Origin: a virus
Virus record (IMG/VR): IMGVR_UViG_3300046689_000511
Span: 1-29,933 of that record
DNA length: 29,933 bases
Strand: one strand, 5' to 3'
Shown: positions 1-7,763 of the stretch, in pieces
Numbering within the stretch: the stretch's first letter is position 1
How the letters are laid out: the number at the start of each line of letters is the position of its first letter
The notes under the pieces: model-generated
The model's input: only the letters and a program-made list of their open reading frames with translations
Told to the model about the DNA's origin: nothing
Database searches by the model: none
Translations under genes and position numbers: made by a program

Positions 1-1
1 T

Positions 2-1216
2 GGTGATTTCTGGGATGCACAGAACAACTCCAATAAATATGGTCCTATAGCTGGATGTACTCAGTCACAAACGGGCTATCATTTGTATGGTTCTACTAGT
101 GGTCCTTTTACTCCAACTAAAGGCTCCAAGAATGCAAACGCCTTTAATATGGTAAACGTTGATTACTGTACTGCATCTGGAGTTCCCTATGCAGTAACCA
201 GCCTACCGACTGGAACATTTAATAACTTGATCGCTGTCGGAAACCATGTTGACTTCAACGTTAATGTTGCAGGAATCGGTCACGGCTCATGCACTGCGTT
301 CGCTGGTTCTGGAGAAATTAGTTCTGTTCCAGGTTATGATTCTGCTACTGGACTCGTTACCTTCCCGGGAGGTACATTTAATAATGGTGGAAGTATAACT
401 TGTACTGCTCAGGATGGAACTGTTACCACACGAACTGTACCAAACACAGGTGCTACAGCTCAGACGTTTGACATGTCAACTTACTACTCTGCTGCTTCAG
501 CTGGGACGATCCAGGATTACCATGCCATCCAGAAAATCAGTGCCAATGAGCTTGACTACGTTGGTAATGCACCAGTTCTAACAGCTGTTGGAGTAAATAA
601 TGGTACAGCCGGAACCATGATACTTCATACTGTAAGTTTGAATTCTAGCATCAACAATTATGGGGAGGTTATCGGTCCAGATGGTTTTGTTCATGTTGGA
701 GCTGCTGTATCATTCTTTGATACTGGAGGTGCATTTAATGACAGAGGATCCAATGATACTGCTGGACTGATCCCTAACTCATATCTTATCGACTCGAATA
801 ATGGTACCTCATTTCGTGTGGCATCCATGGGAGCAGACACCTCCCATGTATTTCCTTTTAAGCTTACGTCCTCATCTACAAACTTCAGTGTTAATCTTGA
901 TTCGTTTTCATCTGACAACCTAGGAAAGGTTACACTTGCAGGTTTAACTACTGTTGATCAAGCTGGTAATCTTATCCCAGTAACTGTCAAGGTTGCTTCA
1001 GCTAGACGTGGTACCTTTGTATGTACTGGCGGTGGGACAATCACAATCAGCAATGCTAATATGGCTGTAGGATCTGATGTTATTATCTCAATGAGAGCAC
1101 AGGGTGGAACTATTACAATACCTCCGGCTATGAAAACTGTAACTGCCTCAACTGGATTTACTGTTCTATGTGGTGCAACTGATACAAGTACCTATCAATA
1201 TTCAATTCAGAATTGA
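2..1216 (+). CDS. Phage surface/structural protein, 5'-truncated
   Basis: The frame is open from base 2, so the true start lies left of the window; the TTG at 83 is not a convincing start because in-frame coding continues upstream of it. About 404 residues are visible. They are rich in Gly, Ser, Thr and Asn with many short beta-prone stretches and NNG/GTxxN turns, a composition typical of tail fibre, appendage or capsid-decoration proteins. I recognise no enzymatic motif. Four to five scattered cysteines occur, including TCTAQ and CTGGG contexts. It is the first visible gene of the rightward late block, and its stop is followed within one base by the ATG of the coiled-coil membrane protein, so the two are probably co-transcribed. 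The structural assignment is inferred from composition and context; the specific role is unknown. Confidence 0.6.
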   Translation, partial: GDFWDAQNNSNKYGPIAGCTQSQTGYHLYGSTSGPFTPTKGSKNANAFNMVNVDYCTASGVPYAVTSLPTGTFNNLIAVGNHVDFNVNVAGIGHGSCTAFAGSGEISSVPGYDSATGLVTFPGGTFNNGGSITCTAQDGTVTTRTVPNTGATAQTFDMSTYYSAASAGTIQDYHAIQKISANELDYVGNAPVLTAVGVNNGTAGTMILHTVSLNSSINNYGEVIGPDGFVHVGAAVSFFDTGGAFNDRGSNDTAGLIPNSYLIDSNNGTSFRVASMGADTSHVFPFKLTSSSTNFSVNLDSFSSDNLGKVTLAGLTTVDQAGNLIPVTVKVASARRGTFVCTGGGTITISNANMAVGSDVIISMRAQGGTITIPPAMKTVTASTGFTVLCGATDTSTYQYSIQN

Positions 1217-1217
1217 G

Positions 1218-1535
1218 ATGGAAATATATAAGGATTCTGGTGAAGACGACATGCAAACAATTCAGGAGTCTGAGGAGTGGAAAAGCCTCAAAAGAAGGTT
1301 TCAAGAAATCGAAAAGCAACATAATCGATTCTCCACCCAGCTAGAAAACTCTGATAAAGTTTTCAAAGATATGTACCTTGGTGATGGGAAGGAAAATCCA
1401 TCCATGACATCTCGAATGCTTCAAGTTGAAGAAGCCGTTGAGAGATGGGCTAAGGATTCTTCTCAGATTAAGAAATGGCTGTTTGGAATTCTAGCTTCTC
1501 TGTTAGTCAACATCATCCTGCACTTTTGGAAGTGA
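1218..1535 (+). CDS. Coiled-coil protein with C-terminal membrane anchor (XhlA-like)
   Basis: This protein of about 105 residues has a charged amphipathic helical N-terminal two-thirds (EEWKSLKRRFQEIEKQ and later EEAVERWAKDSSQIKKW) and ends in one hydrophobic segment, WLFGILASLLVNIILHFWK. That layout, a cytoplasmic coiled coil followed by a C-terminal transmembrane helix, is the one seen in XhlA/hemolysin-type lysis accessory proteins. It also occurs in small phage proteins annotated as holin-associated. I chose ATG 1218 because it sits directly after the upstream stop; ATG 1251 is an alternative and a longer GTG form would overlap the previous gene. No strong Shine-Dalgarno precedes either start, so translation may be coupled. 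A holin or spanin-like role is possible but not shown; a structural membrane-linked role is equally open. Confidence 0.6.
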   Translation: MEIYKDSGEDDMQTIQESEEWKSLKRRFQEIEKQHNRFSTQLENSDKVFKDMYLGDGKENPSMTSRMLQVEEAVERWAKDSSQIKKWLFGILASLLVNIILHFWK

Positions 1536-1538
1536 CCC

Positions 1539-2312
1539 ATGCCGATACCTCCTCCAGTAACTCCTCCCTATGACGAGACTGATGTTATTCTCAATTTCGC
1601 TAGGGTCATTGCGAATGACTGTGGGCTGAGTTTGGCTGGTAATCTTCTAGCTGATACGCAACCCTACACCTTTACAATGCTTCAGTTGGCCTTCAGGAAG
1701 CTTTGCAATAGGCTTTCTAATAACTCAATAGAAGCATTTCCCGAAGAAATAATTCTTACAGGTATTCCAGCACAGGGAGCTTCCGCACTACTGGACCCGG
1801 CAATTCAAGCGTCTTTAGGGTACGACGGTTATAATGATGGCACCGGTGTATTTCCTAATTGGGCCCTCCCTCAAGATTTAGAGATCCCACTACGAGTTTG
1901 GCAGAGAGTTACTGGACAGAACGCTCAGTTCCTGCCTGTGGTTCCGGCTGTAGATGGTATGGAAACATTACCTAAAGGTGGATTACTTAATAGCTGGGAA
2001 TGGCGAGGAGATGCCATCTGGTTTCCTGGGGCCAGTCAATCTCTAGACCTTAGATTGAGATATAAAAGAATAATGCAAGACCCATATCCAGCCGGAATAA
2101 CTCCAATTCCTCTCATCAGATGTGCCGTTGCCTTGGCTTATCTGGTAGTAGAAATCTTTGCTGCGGGTCGTGGTTCAACAATGCTTCCAGCTTTCAACCT
2201 TGAGAAGGAAGATTCTATCAAGCAGATTGTGAACACCACTACTCGTAAAAATCAACGAAAGAATTACAGAAGAATTCCATACAGCCGAAGGGGTGGTGGA
2301 AGACTGTGGTAA
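1539..2312 (+). CDS. Head-tail adaptor-like structural protein
   Basis: The protein has 257 residues. The N-terminus is proline-rich (MPIPPPVTPPYDE) and followed by a helical region (ILNFARVIANDCGLSLAG, FTMLQLAFRKLCNRL). A central beta region has the pattern of phage neck/adaptor proteins: a description of a plane WEWRGDAIWFPGA, then LRLRYKRI, then a helix with small residues and charged ends (IRCAVALAYLVVEIFAAGRG). The C-terminus is strongly basic (RKNQRKNYRRIPYSRRGGGR). The position just before a small structural gene and a nozzle-type protein fits a podovirus adaptor or connector-ring protein. The assignment rests on architecture and synteny, not on a catalytic motif. Confidence 0.45.
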   Translation: MPIPPPVTPPYDETDVILNFARVIANDCGLSLAGNLLADTQPYTFTMLQLAFRKLCNRLSNNSIEAFPEEIILTGIPAQGASALLDPAIQASLGYDGYNDGTGVFPNWALPQDLEIPLRVWQRVTGQNAQFLPVVPAVDGMETLPKGGLLNSWEWRGDAIWFPGASQSLDLRLRYKRIMQDPYPAGITPIPLIRCAVALAYLVVEIFAAGRGSTMLPAFNLEKEDSIKQIVNTTTRKNQRKNYRRIPYSRRGGGRLW

Positions 2313-2322
2313 AGGAGATGTT

Positions 2323-2706
2323 ATGTCAGCATCAGTAGCAGCACTGTCAACTCCTACTCCGTTTGGTGGTGTTGACACAACGAAAGCCCTCGAGAGGATT
2401 TATGTTCAGATTACTGCATTGGGAAATTACGCAGCTCTGGGCGATACCCTCGACCTGACTGTACTTGGTGATCTTATCAAGTCCGGTTACCTACCAATCT
2501 TCTATTACCTCCAATCGCAGAAAGCCGGAGGGGTCAGTGGATATGAGTACTGTTATGTCCCCGGAACTACTCTTGCGAATGGAAAGTTTCAGGTCTTGCA
2601 ATGCGCTGGTGCTGGAAACCCGATGCTTGACATTGGAGCCGGGGCCTATCCGGCTGGAGTACTGGCCGACACCATCATCGGTTTCTTTGATTTCCTGAGG
2701 CTCTAA
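2323..2706 (+). CDS. Small phage structural protein of unknown role
   Basis: I chose ATG 2323 because AAAGGAG lies just upstream; the longer GTG form at 2293 would overlap the preceding gene. The product has 127 residues and is moderately hydrophobic and Gly/Ala-rich, with a helix around TTKALERIYVQITALGNYAALGD and a region near GYEYCYVPGTT. No signal peptide or long membrane helix stands out, although the C-terminal IIGFFDFLRL is hydrophobic. It is sandwiched between an adaptor-like gene and a very large tail protein, with its TAA directly abutting the ATG of the latter. A minor virion, head-decoration or tail-completion role is likely but unproven. Confidence 0.55.
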   Translation: MSASVAALSTPTPFGGVDTTKALERIYVQITALGNYAALGDTLDLTVLGDLIKSGYLPIFYYLQSQKAGGVSGYEYCYVPGTTLANGKFQVLQCAGAGNPMLDIGAGAYPAGVLADTIIGFFDFLRL

Positions 2707-5700
2707 ATGGCAGAGAATGTCCCACAGACGGTAGAAGTTCCAGTCCCACTATCACTCTTTGGTGGTCTTGTGACGGAAATGAATCCGTCTAATCTCCCGG
2801 AAGGTATCTCACCTGACAACCAGGATGTGGTGTATCTTCCGGGAGGGGTTTCTTCTCGTCCTGGTATGAGGAGATGGCTTTCAGGACTTCCACTGGGAAC
2901 TACTGTAACTTATGTAAAAACATTTGTAACTCCAGCCCAGGTTCCTCTTAACCTAATCTTAACATCAGATGGGCAATTCTGGGTACAGAATCCAACAGTA
3001 GGTCCATTCACTCCTACTCTTCTTGGCTTTGTAACTCCCGGAAGCTACTGTAGCTCAATCACAGCTTTCGGTAAAGAACTGATTACCTTCCATGACGGGA
3101 TAAATGGAACTGACATCCCATATACTTATGATGGTCAGTACTTCGACCGAGCCACCCAGTGTGGCCCGGGGATTCCCCCAACTCTCTCTAATACCATCAT
3201 ACCAGCTACAACATTAACTACAACGGCTCCAGGTACAGTTGCTCTAGTTTCCTGTACTCCAGCCAATCAAGTCTTCATTGGTCCCGATCTTTACGATACC
3301 ACCCTGATTGTCGTAACTGCCACACCACACGGCTACACGACAGGTCAGACTATAGCACTGGCCGGAACTAGTCAGGCTAGCTACAATGGCTTTGTAAACA
3401 CACTTACAGTCATTGATGCCACCACATTCTCAATAGGATTCCTGCAGCTTGATCCAGGTCCTGTTGCCGCAGGTGGAACATCGGCTCCTTATGCCTCTGC
3501 CTTCCTTAATAGAACTAACAACACCGTAACGGGCAATACATCATCCAACCATAGGCTGCAAGTTGGTTATCAGGTTCAGATCTCAAAGGTACCAGACACC
3601 GCCGTCGGTGGAGCAATCACTTCTATAGTAATTGACAATAAGCAGAATCCAGGAGTAGCTACTGTTACCACCACAACTCCTCACGGCCTTCTGCCAAAGA
3701 ACACCGTCAGCCTAGTTGGAATACCCAACACCCTTGTGGGAACAGCCATTGCCACTGCGGTTCGTGCTGGTCAAATTGTTACAATAGCTACTACTTCAGC
3801 CCACGGCCTAACGGCTGGAGCAACAGTCGCTATCGCCGGAGTTACCGACGCCACGTTTGATGGTCAATTTATAGTTCTCTCTACTCCTAGTACCTCGACC
3901 TTCACATATGCACAAGTAGATGCCGATGCCAACAGCACTTTAGGGACAGTGAACCTATCCTGGATACCTAACCAAGTAGGATTAGTAGATAGCTTATTTA
4001 CTGTGGTGTCGGCTCCTACTTTGACCACTTTTGAGATTCAGATAAGCTATGGAGATGGTACCTGGACTGGTGGCAGTGTATTCTTCTCATGGAATGGTAT
4101 TTTCTATGTCACTGGAGTACTGAGTAACACCTCATTCCAATATAGCCAGGACGGGCCGAATGCTGTAAGTGTTAATGGAGGAACGGTAACTCCACACTCA
4201 CAGATTAGTCCTGGTACCCACCAATGTGTAGTTCTATTCCAGACGAGAACTGGGTTCATAACTGCTCCTTCACCACCTATAAGCTTTGTAGCTAATGGTG
4301 GTCAGTATCTTACAGTTAATAACATCCCCCAGGGCCCATCCAATGTGGTGAGGAGAATCCTAGCATTTACAGGAGCCGATGGAGGGAATTTCTTCTACAT
4401 CCCAGTACCGGCTTTTGTGAATGGGATTGTTGTATCAACCTCCACTCAAGTAGAAGATAATACATCTACTTCAGTACTGCTGGACTTCTCTGACAACACT
4501 CTTTTCGCCTCAATTGCTATAGATATACCAGGATTCAATCTATTTCAGATGCGGGTTCTCGGGCCATGTCTAGGAGTCTCATCCTATGCCGATCGGTCGG
4601 CCTGGTGGGGGATGAAGAATATAGTTCCCAACTTCCTGAATCTTGGATTTGAAGGTGGTAACCTCTCTGGTAGCCTTATAAATCCATGCGGGTGGACCGT
4701 TGAGAATGCCGGTGGGATTTTAGATACCATTCATTCTGAGTTTGGAGTTGATTGGCTTATCACTGGAACTGGTGGCGGCGGTTCTATGGGACAGATAAGT
4801 CAGCCAGCTTATCAGGATGCCTATGGTATCCCAATAGTCAGTCCTCTCACCAAGTATTCAATGAACTTAAGGTTATTTAGAACAGCCGTTATCGGTCCAG
4901 TATCCGGAAGTGTACATTTCCAATTCTATAGCCCCGGCTCCACAACAGTTTTGGCTGAGTGTGTAGTTCAAGCCTCCGACTTAAGTATACAAGGAAAGTT
5001 CGTACAGCTAGACTTCTCAGCTCAGTTACCGGCTACTATACCAGCTGACCTTCAGTTCAGGATTTTTGGTTTTGGCTTAGGTGTTGGAACTAATCCGGTG
5101 ATAGATGAAATTGAGATCTATCCAACTCTTGTTCCAAGAGTTCCTCAGTTCATTATGTCCTATGTGAATCTCCCTGAGCAACTCGATCAAAGAAGTGGAG
5201 TTATCGGTGGTAGTGATGATGCCACCTTTATTCAGACAACCTTTGAGTATAGATCAGCTCTTCTATTCCTCACTCAGGCAAAGCTTCATGAGACCAACGA
5301 CATTGCTAATGTAGAACCATTCCAGTGGAGAGTAAGAGAAGTTAGTAACAACTGTGGGGCCTGTAGTCCACGGGCTTGCTCATCTGGAGAGAATTTCTCC
5401 GTTTGGTTAACCTCACCCTCCTCAACTCCACCAGTTGGCAGGGGCTTGTATATCTACACCGGCGGGGCGGTATACAAGATCTCTCAGGAAATTCAGCCAG
5501 ATTTCGATAACATCAACCAAGCATTCCAGCAAGCCTCATGGGTTCAGAATGATTCAGTAACTCGAAGAATCTACGTTGGAGTTCCAGTTGCATCGGCTAC
5601 TGCACCAAACATGGTCTATGTACTGGATTATCGTGAAATGGATTCAGCATCTGAGATAGCCTCTAAATCACCAATCCATATCTCCTTCAGTGGTAAGATG

Positions 5701-6258
5701 ATTTGCTCTGATCTGTCGAGGAAGTGGACTAAGTGGAACGTGGCAGGGAACTGCGGTGGTATAGTTTATGTTCCTAATCTTGGGTTGCAGTTCATTGTGG
5801 GTGGTGGGAATGGATTGATTCCTGGAACTGGCTTTGGGTTTTCAAATGCTTATTGGTTTGATCCAACTCTATTCACCGATAATGATTATGGACAAATAGT
5901 TCCCTACTACACAACCTATTTCTTCGTTAACCATGAGGCTGAACAATCCATCGGAGTAGGATTGCATCGTAAGCTTTACAAGAGATATGCTACTGACGCC
6001 ACAGGGGTTGGTCAATTCCAACTGGTTCCCTATGCCAATTCTTTGAACAACCCATGGCCAGCAGCCCCAGCTCAGCCACTTCCTATTGATTCTACATACG
6101 ATATGGGAGATGGACTCAACGTATCAACTGAAAGATGTGCATTTAAGCTTAGAAGTATCCCGTTCAATGGACAGTCCGATAATGCTTTCACTATCGGTAG
6201 ACTTGTGATCACACTCAGTCAGGAGCCCGTTTCTCCTGTCAGATTTGGAGCTGTATAA
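2707..6258 (+). CDS. Large tail nozzle/stabilization-type protein with E1-FCCH-like repeats and CBM-like module
   Basis: The protein has 1183 residues. Near residues 17-45 the sequence FGGLVTEMNPSNLPEG, followed by an NQDVVYLPGGV-type stretch and SRPGMRR, matches the start of podovirus tail-tube nozzle/stabilization proteins, which form beta-propeller plugs at the tail tip. Three repeats of the pattern T-x-HG-[YL]-x5-V/I-x-[LI]-x-G occur at about residues 200-245, 318-340 and 357-400. This is the module that databases label ubiquitin-activating E1 FCCH-like, a fold label with no ubiquitin role in phages. Around residues 640-810 a sequence beginning NLGFEGGNLSG resembles a galactose-binding/CBM jelly roll. 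The C-terminal third returns to propeller-like blades (WTKWNVAGNCGGIVYV). The likely role is the distal tail assembly, with possible host glycan contact through the CBM-like insert. The downstream ATG overlaps the stop by one base. Confidence 0.7.
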   Translation: MAENVPQTVEVPVPLSLFGGLVTEMNPSNLPEGISPDNQDVVYLPGGVSSRPGMRRWLSGLPLGTTVTYVKTFVTPAQVPLNLILTSDGQFWVQNPTVGPFTPTLLGFVTPGSYCSSITAFGKELITFHDGINGTDIPYTYDGQYFDRATQCGPGIPPTLSNTIIPATTLTTTAPGTVALVSCTPANQVFIGPDLYDTTLIVVTATPHGYTTGQTIALAGTSQASYNGFVNTLTVIDATTFSIGFLQLDPGPVAAGGTSAPYASAFLNRTNNTVTGNTSSNHRLQVGYQVQISKVPDTAVGGAITSIVIDNKQNPGVATVTTTTPHGLLPKNTVSLVGIPNTLVGTAIATAVRAGQIVTIATTSAHGLTAGATVAIAGVTDATFDGQFIVLSTPSTSTFTYAQVDADANSTLGTVNLSWIPNQVGLVDSLFTVVSAPTLTTFEIQISYGDGTWTGGSVFFSWNGIFYVTGVLSNTSFQYSQDGPNAVSVNGGTVTPHSQISPGTHQCVVLFQTRTGFITAPSPPISFVANGGQYLTVNNIPQGPSNVVRRILAFTGADGGNFFYIPVPAFVNGIVVSTSTQVEDNTSTSVLLDFSDNTLFASIAIDIPGFNLFQMRVLGPCLGVSSYADRSAWWGMKNIVPNFLNLGFEGGNLSGSLINPCGWTVENAGGILDTIHSEFGVDWLITGTGGGGSMGQISQPAYQDAYGIPIVSPLTKYSMNLRLFRTAVIGPVSGSVHFQFYSPGSTTVLAECVVQASDLSIQGKFVQLDFSAQLPATIPADLQFRIFGFGLGVGTNPVIDEIEIYPTLVPRVPQFIMSYVNLPEQLDQRSGVIGGSDDATFIQTTFEYRSALLFLTQAKLHETNDIANVEPFQWRVREVSNNCGACSPRACSSGENFSVWLTSPSSTPPVGRGLYIYTGGAVYKISQEIQPDFDNINQAFQQASWVQNDSVTRRIYVGVPVASATAPNMVYVLDYREMDSASEIASKSPIHISFSGKMICSDLSRKWTKWNVAGNCGGIVYVPNLGLQFIVGGGNGLIPGTGFGFSNAYWFDPTLFTDNDYGQIVPYYTTYFFVNHEAEQSIGVGLHRKLYKRYATDATGVGQFQLVPYANSLNNPWPAAPAQPLPIDSTYDMGDGLNVSTERCAFKLRSIPFNGQSDNAFTIGRLVITLSQEPVSPVRFGAV

Positions 6259-6788
6259 TGGCACTTTCGTACAAGAACCGTCAACTGATTCTCGACAAAT
6301 ATCCAGAGGTTGGACAGGCCTTTGATGATCTTATGGATCAGCTTGGGAATGTATCAACTCAGGCTAATGCCAATCCCAATGGGATTACAGACCCACCAAT
6401 TGCCCCATCCGCTTTAAAGGTGACAGCCGCCCATGGAATCTTCGATGCTCAAATCATTGACAGGAATCCAGTTCAGCGAGGAATCAATTACTTCCTCGAA
6501 TACTCAGACAACCCGCAGTTTAATGCCCCCCACACCATTGATCTTGGTCAATCTAGGAACCATCGGGCAAACCTTGGCAATGCAGTTCTTTATTGGAGAG
6601 CTCATTCCTCATACCCAACCTCGTCAAGGTCAGCACCCGTATTCCATGGCAGCCAAGCTTCTCCAATCGCGGTAGTAGGTGGGGGAACTGCTACTGGACC
6701 AGTTTTCTTGCCAAGTGAAGGAAGTGGAACAAGTAATGGGCCATCTGGATCTGATGGAGCCTTTGGCAACAATCCGAGAAGGCAATGA
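6258..6788 (+). CDS. Fibronectin-III-like virion protein
   Basis: This 176-residue protein begins with a short helical segment (YKNRQLILDKYPEVGQAFDDLMDQL). It then shows a beta-sandwich-like stretch at about residues 50-135 (PSALKVTAAHGIFDAQIIDRN, INYFLEYSDNPQF, AVLYWRAHSSYPTS) with the order and spacing of a fibronectin type III domain. A Gly/Ser/Pro-rich flexible tail follows. Such proteins are common in phage tail-tip regions, where the Fn3-like domain is thought to bind surfaces or link subunits. Its ATG overlaps the stop of the large tail gene by one base and its stop overlaps the next start (ATGA), so the three are translationally coupled. The structural role is inferred. Confidence 0.55.
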   Translation: MALSYKNRQLILDKYPEVGQAFDDLMDQLGNVSTQANANPNGITDPPIAPSALKVTAAHGIFDAQIIDRNPVQRGINYFLEYSDNPQFNAPHTIDLGQSRNHRANLGNAVLYWRAHSSYPTSSRSAPVFHGSQASPIAVVGGGTATGPVFLPSEGSGTSNGPSGSDGAFGNNPRRQ

Positions 6789-7186
6789 ATATCCGACAGT
6801 TAAGACCAGAAGACACTGATAAACTGAAAGAACTACATGGAAGACTGGGAGCTGATTACAAGTTCCCCGACTTAAGTGAGTTCTTTCCAATACCAGCTGT
6901 GGTAGATGAGTCGGACAGTCCGATTGTAGTAGTTGCTTCGCTACCAACTGTGGAACTATTCTCATTTTTTGATCCAGACTGGGAAACTCCTGGAATGAGA
7001 ATGGAAGCCTTTAAACTTATTCACGAGTTTGTGAGACGAGATCTTAAGTCTCGCGGTATTATACAAGCTGAGGCATGGATTCCTCCTCAGCTGGCTAAGA
7101 CCTTTGGAAGAAGGCTTGCTCGAATGGGTTGGAGTCGCAATAGAAAAGATTGGCCTTGTTTCTCAAGGAGAGTAAATAATGTCTAG
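6785..7186 (+). CDS. GNAT-like protein (putative N-acetyltransferase fold)
   Basis: The product has 133 residues. It opens with MNIRQLRPEDTDKLKELHGRLG, the usual first strand and helix of the GNAT acetyltransferase fold. Strands follow near PAVVDESDSPIVVVASL and FSFFDPDW, then a helix (AFKLIHEFVRRDLKSRGI), then a final IIQAEAWIPPQLAKTFGRRLARMGW, which matches the C-terminal strand-helix of GNATs where side-by-side helices contact acetyl-CoA. The canonical Q/RxxGxG/A acetyl-CoA loop is not clear, so the activity may be lost or divergent. GNAT-like genes sit inside tail-gene blocks of several podoviruses, where the substrate is unknown. It overlaps the Fn3-like gene by four bases and the next gene by eight. 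Confidence 0.55.
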   Translation: MNIRQLRPEDTDKLKELHGRLGADYKFPDLSEFFPIPAVVDESDSPIVVVASLPTVELFSFFDPDWETPGMRMEAFKLIHEFVRRDLKSRGIIQAEAWIPPQLAKTFGRRLARMGWSRNRKDWPCFSRRVNNV

Positions 7187-7745
7187 AGCTGCAGAAAACC
7201 AAGCGAAGCAGACTTACCAAACCTCAGCCGATTTTGGAAAGGGAGCCACTGCCCGATCCAATGATCTGTATGATACCTTGTCACCTACCTATGCCAATGA
7301 GGCTGCCAATCCACAAGGATTCGGTAAGGCTGACTTAGCCGATATGAACACGGCAGCTCAGCAATCTGTGGGTGGTTCACTTGGTGCTGCAGTAGGTCAG
7401 GCCAATACGATGGGAGCAGCTAACAGGAACTCTGGAAGCTTTGCCCCGGCCCTAGACGAAGCCTCCCGTGGAGCTGGCAGAACTATGAGCAATATCTCCA
7501 CTGGTATCTCTGCAGATAACGCCAAGCTCAAAGAGATGCAGAGGCAGGCAGGGATCTCCGGGCTACAAGGATTGGAAGGACAGCAGAATAGTGATGTTCT
7601 TAGCTCATTAGGGCTTGAGAATAATTCAACTAATGCCCTTACTGATGCTGGCAAGTCTGGCTGGTTCCAGAATATGACCGGGCTTATAAACGCAGTTGCT
7701 GGGGCCGGCGACTCGGCAGCAAAGTTGAAGACTGCTTACTCCTAA
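7179..7745 (+). CDS. Small internal/ejection-type virion protein
   Basis: This protein has 188 residues and is low in hydrophobic and aromatic residues. It is rich in Ala, Gly, Ser, Asn and Gln with long helix-prone stretches (MSRAAENQAKQTYQTSADF, NAKLKEMQRQAGISGLQGLEG) and a hydrophobic C-terminal patch (MTGLINAVAGAGDSAAKLKT). This composition, and the position ahead of two much larger Ala/Gln/Pro-rich proteins, fit the small member of the three-protein ejection set of podoviruses, which enters the host envelope with the DNA. AAGGAG precedes ATG 7179 at good spacing. No enzymatic motif is visible. The role is inferred from context. Confidence 0.5.
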   Translation: MSRAAENQAKQTYQTSADFGKGATARSNDLYDTLSPTYANEAANPQGFGKADLADMNTAAQQSVGGSLGAAVGQANTMGAANRNSGSFAPALDEASRGAGRTMSNISTGISADNAKLKEMQRQAGISGLQGLEGQQNSDVLSSLGLENNSTNALTDAGKSGWFQNMTGLINAVAGAGDSAAKLKTAYS

Positions 7746-7763
7746 CTGAGATTGGTGGATAAG

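Noticed and set aside
2707-6258. Ubiquitin-pathway function suggested by E1 FCCH-like repeats
   Set aside because: The label reflects a shared beta fold; the gene is clearly a phage tail protein by its N-terminal signature and position.
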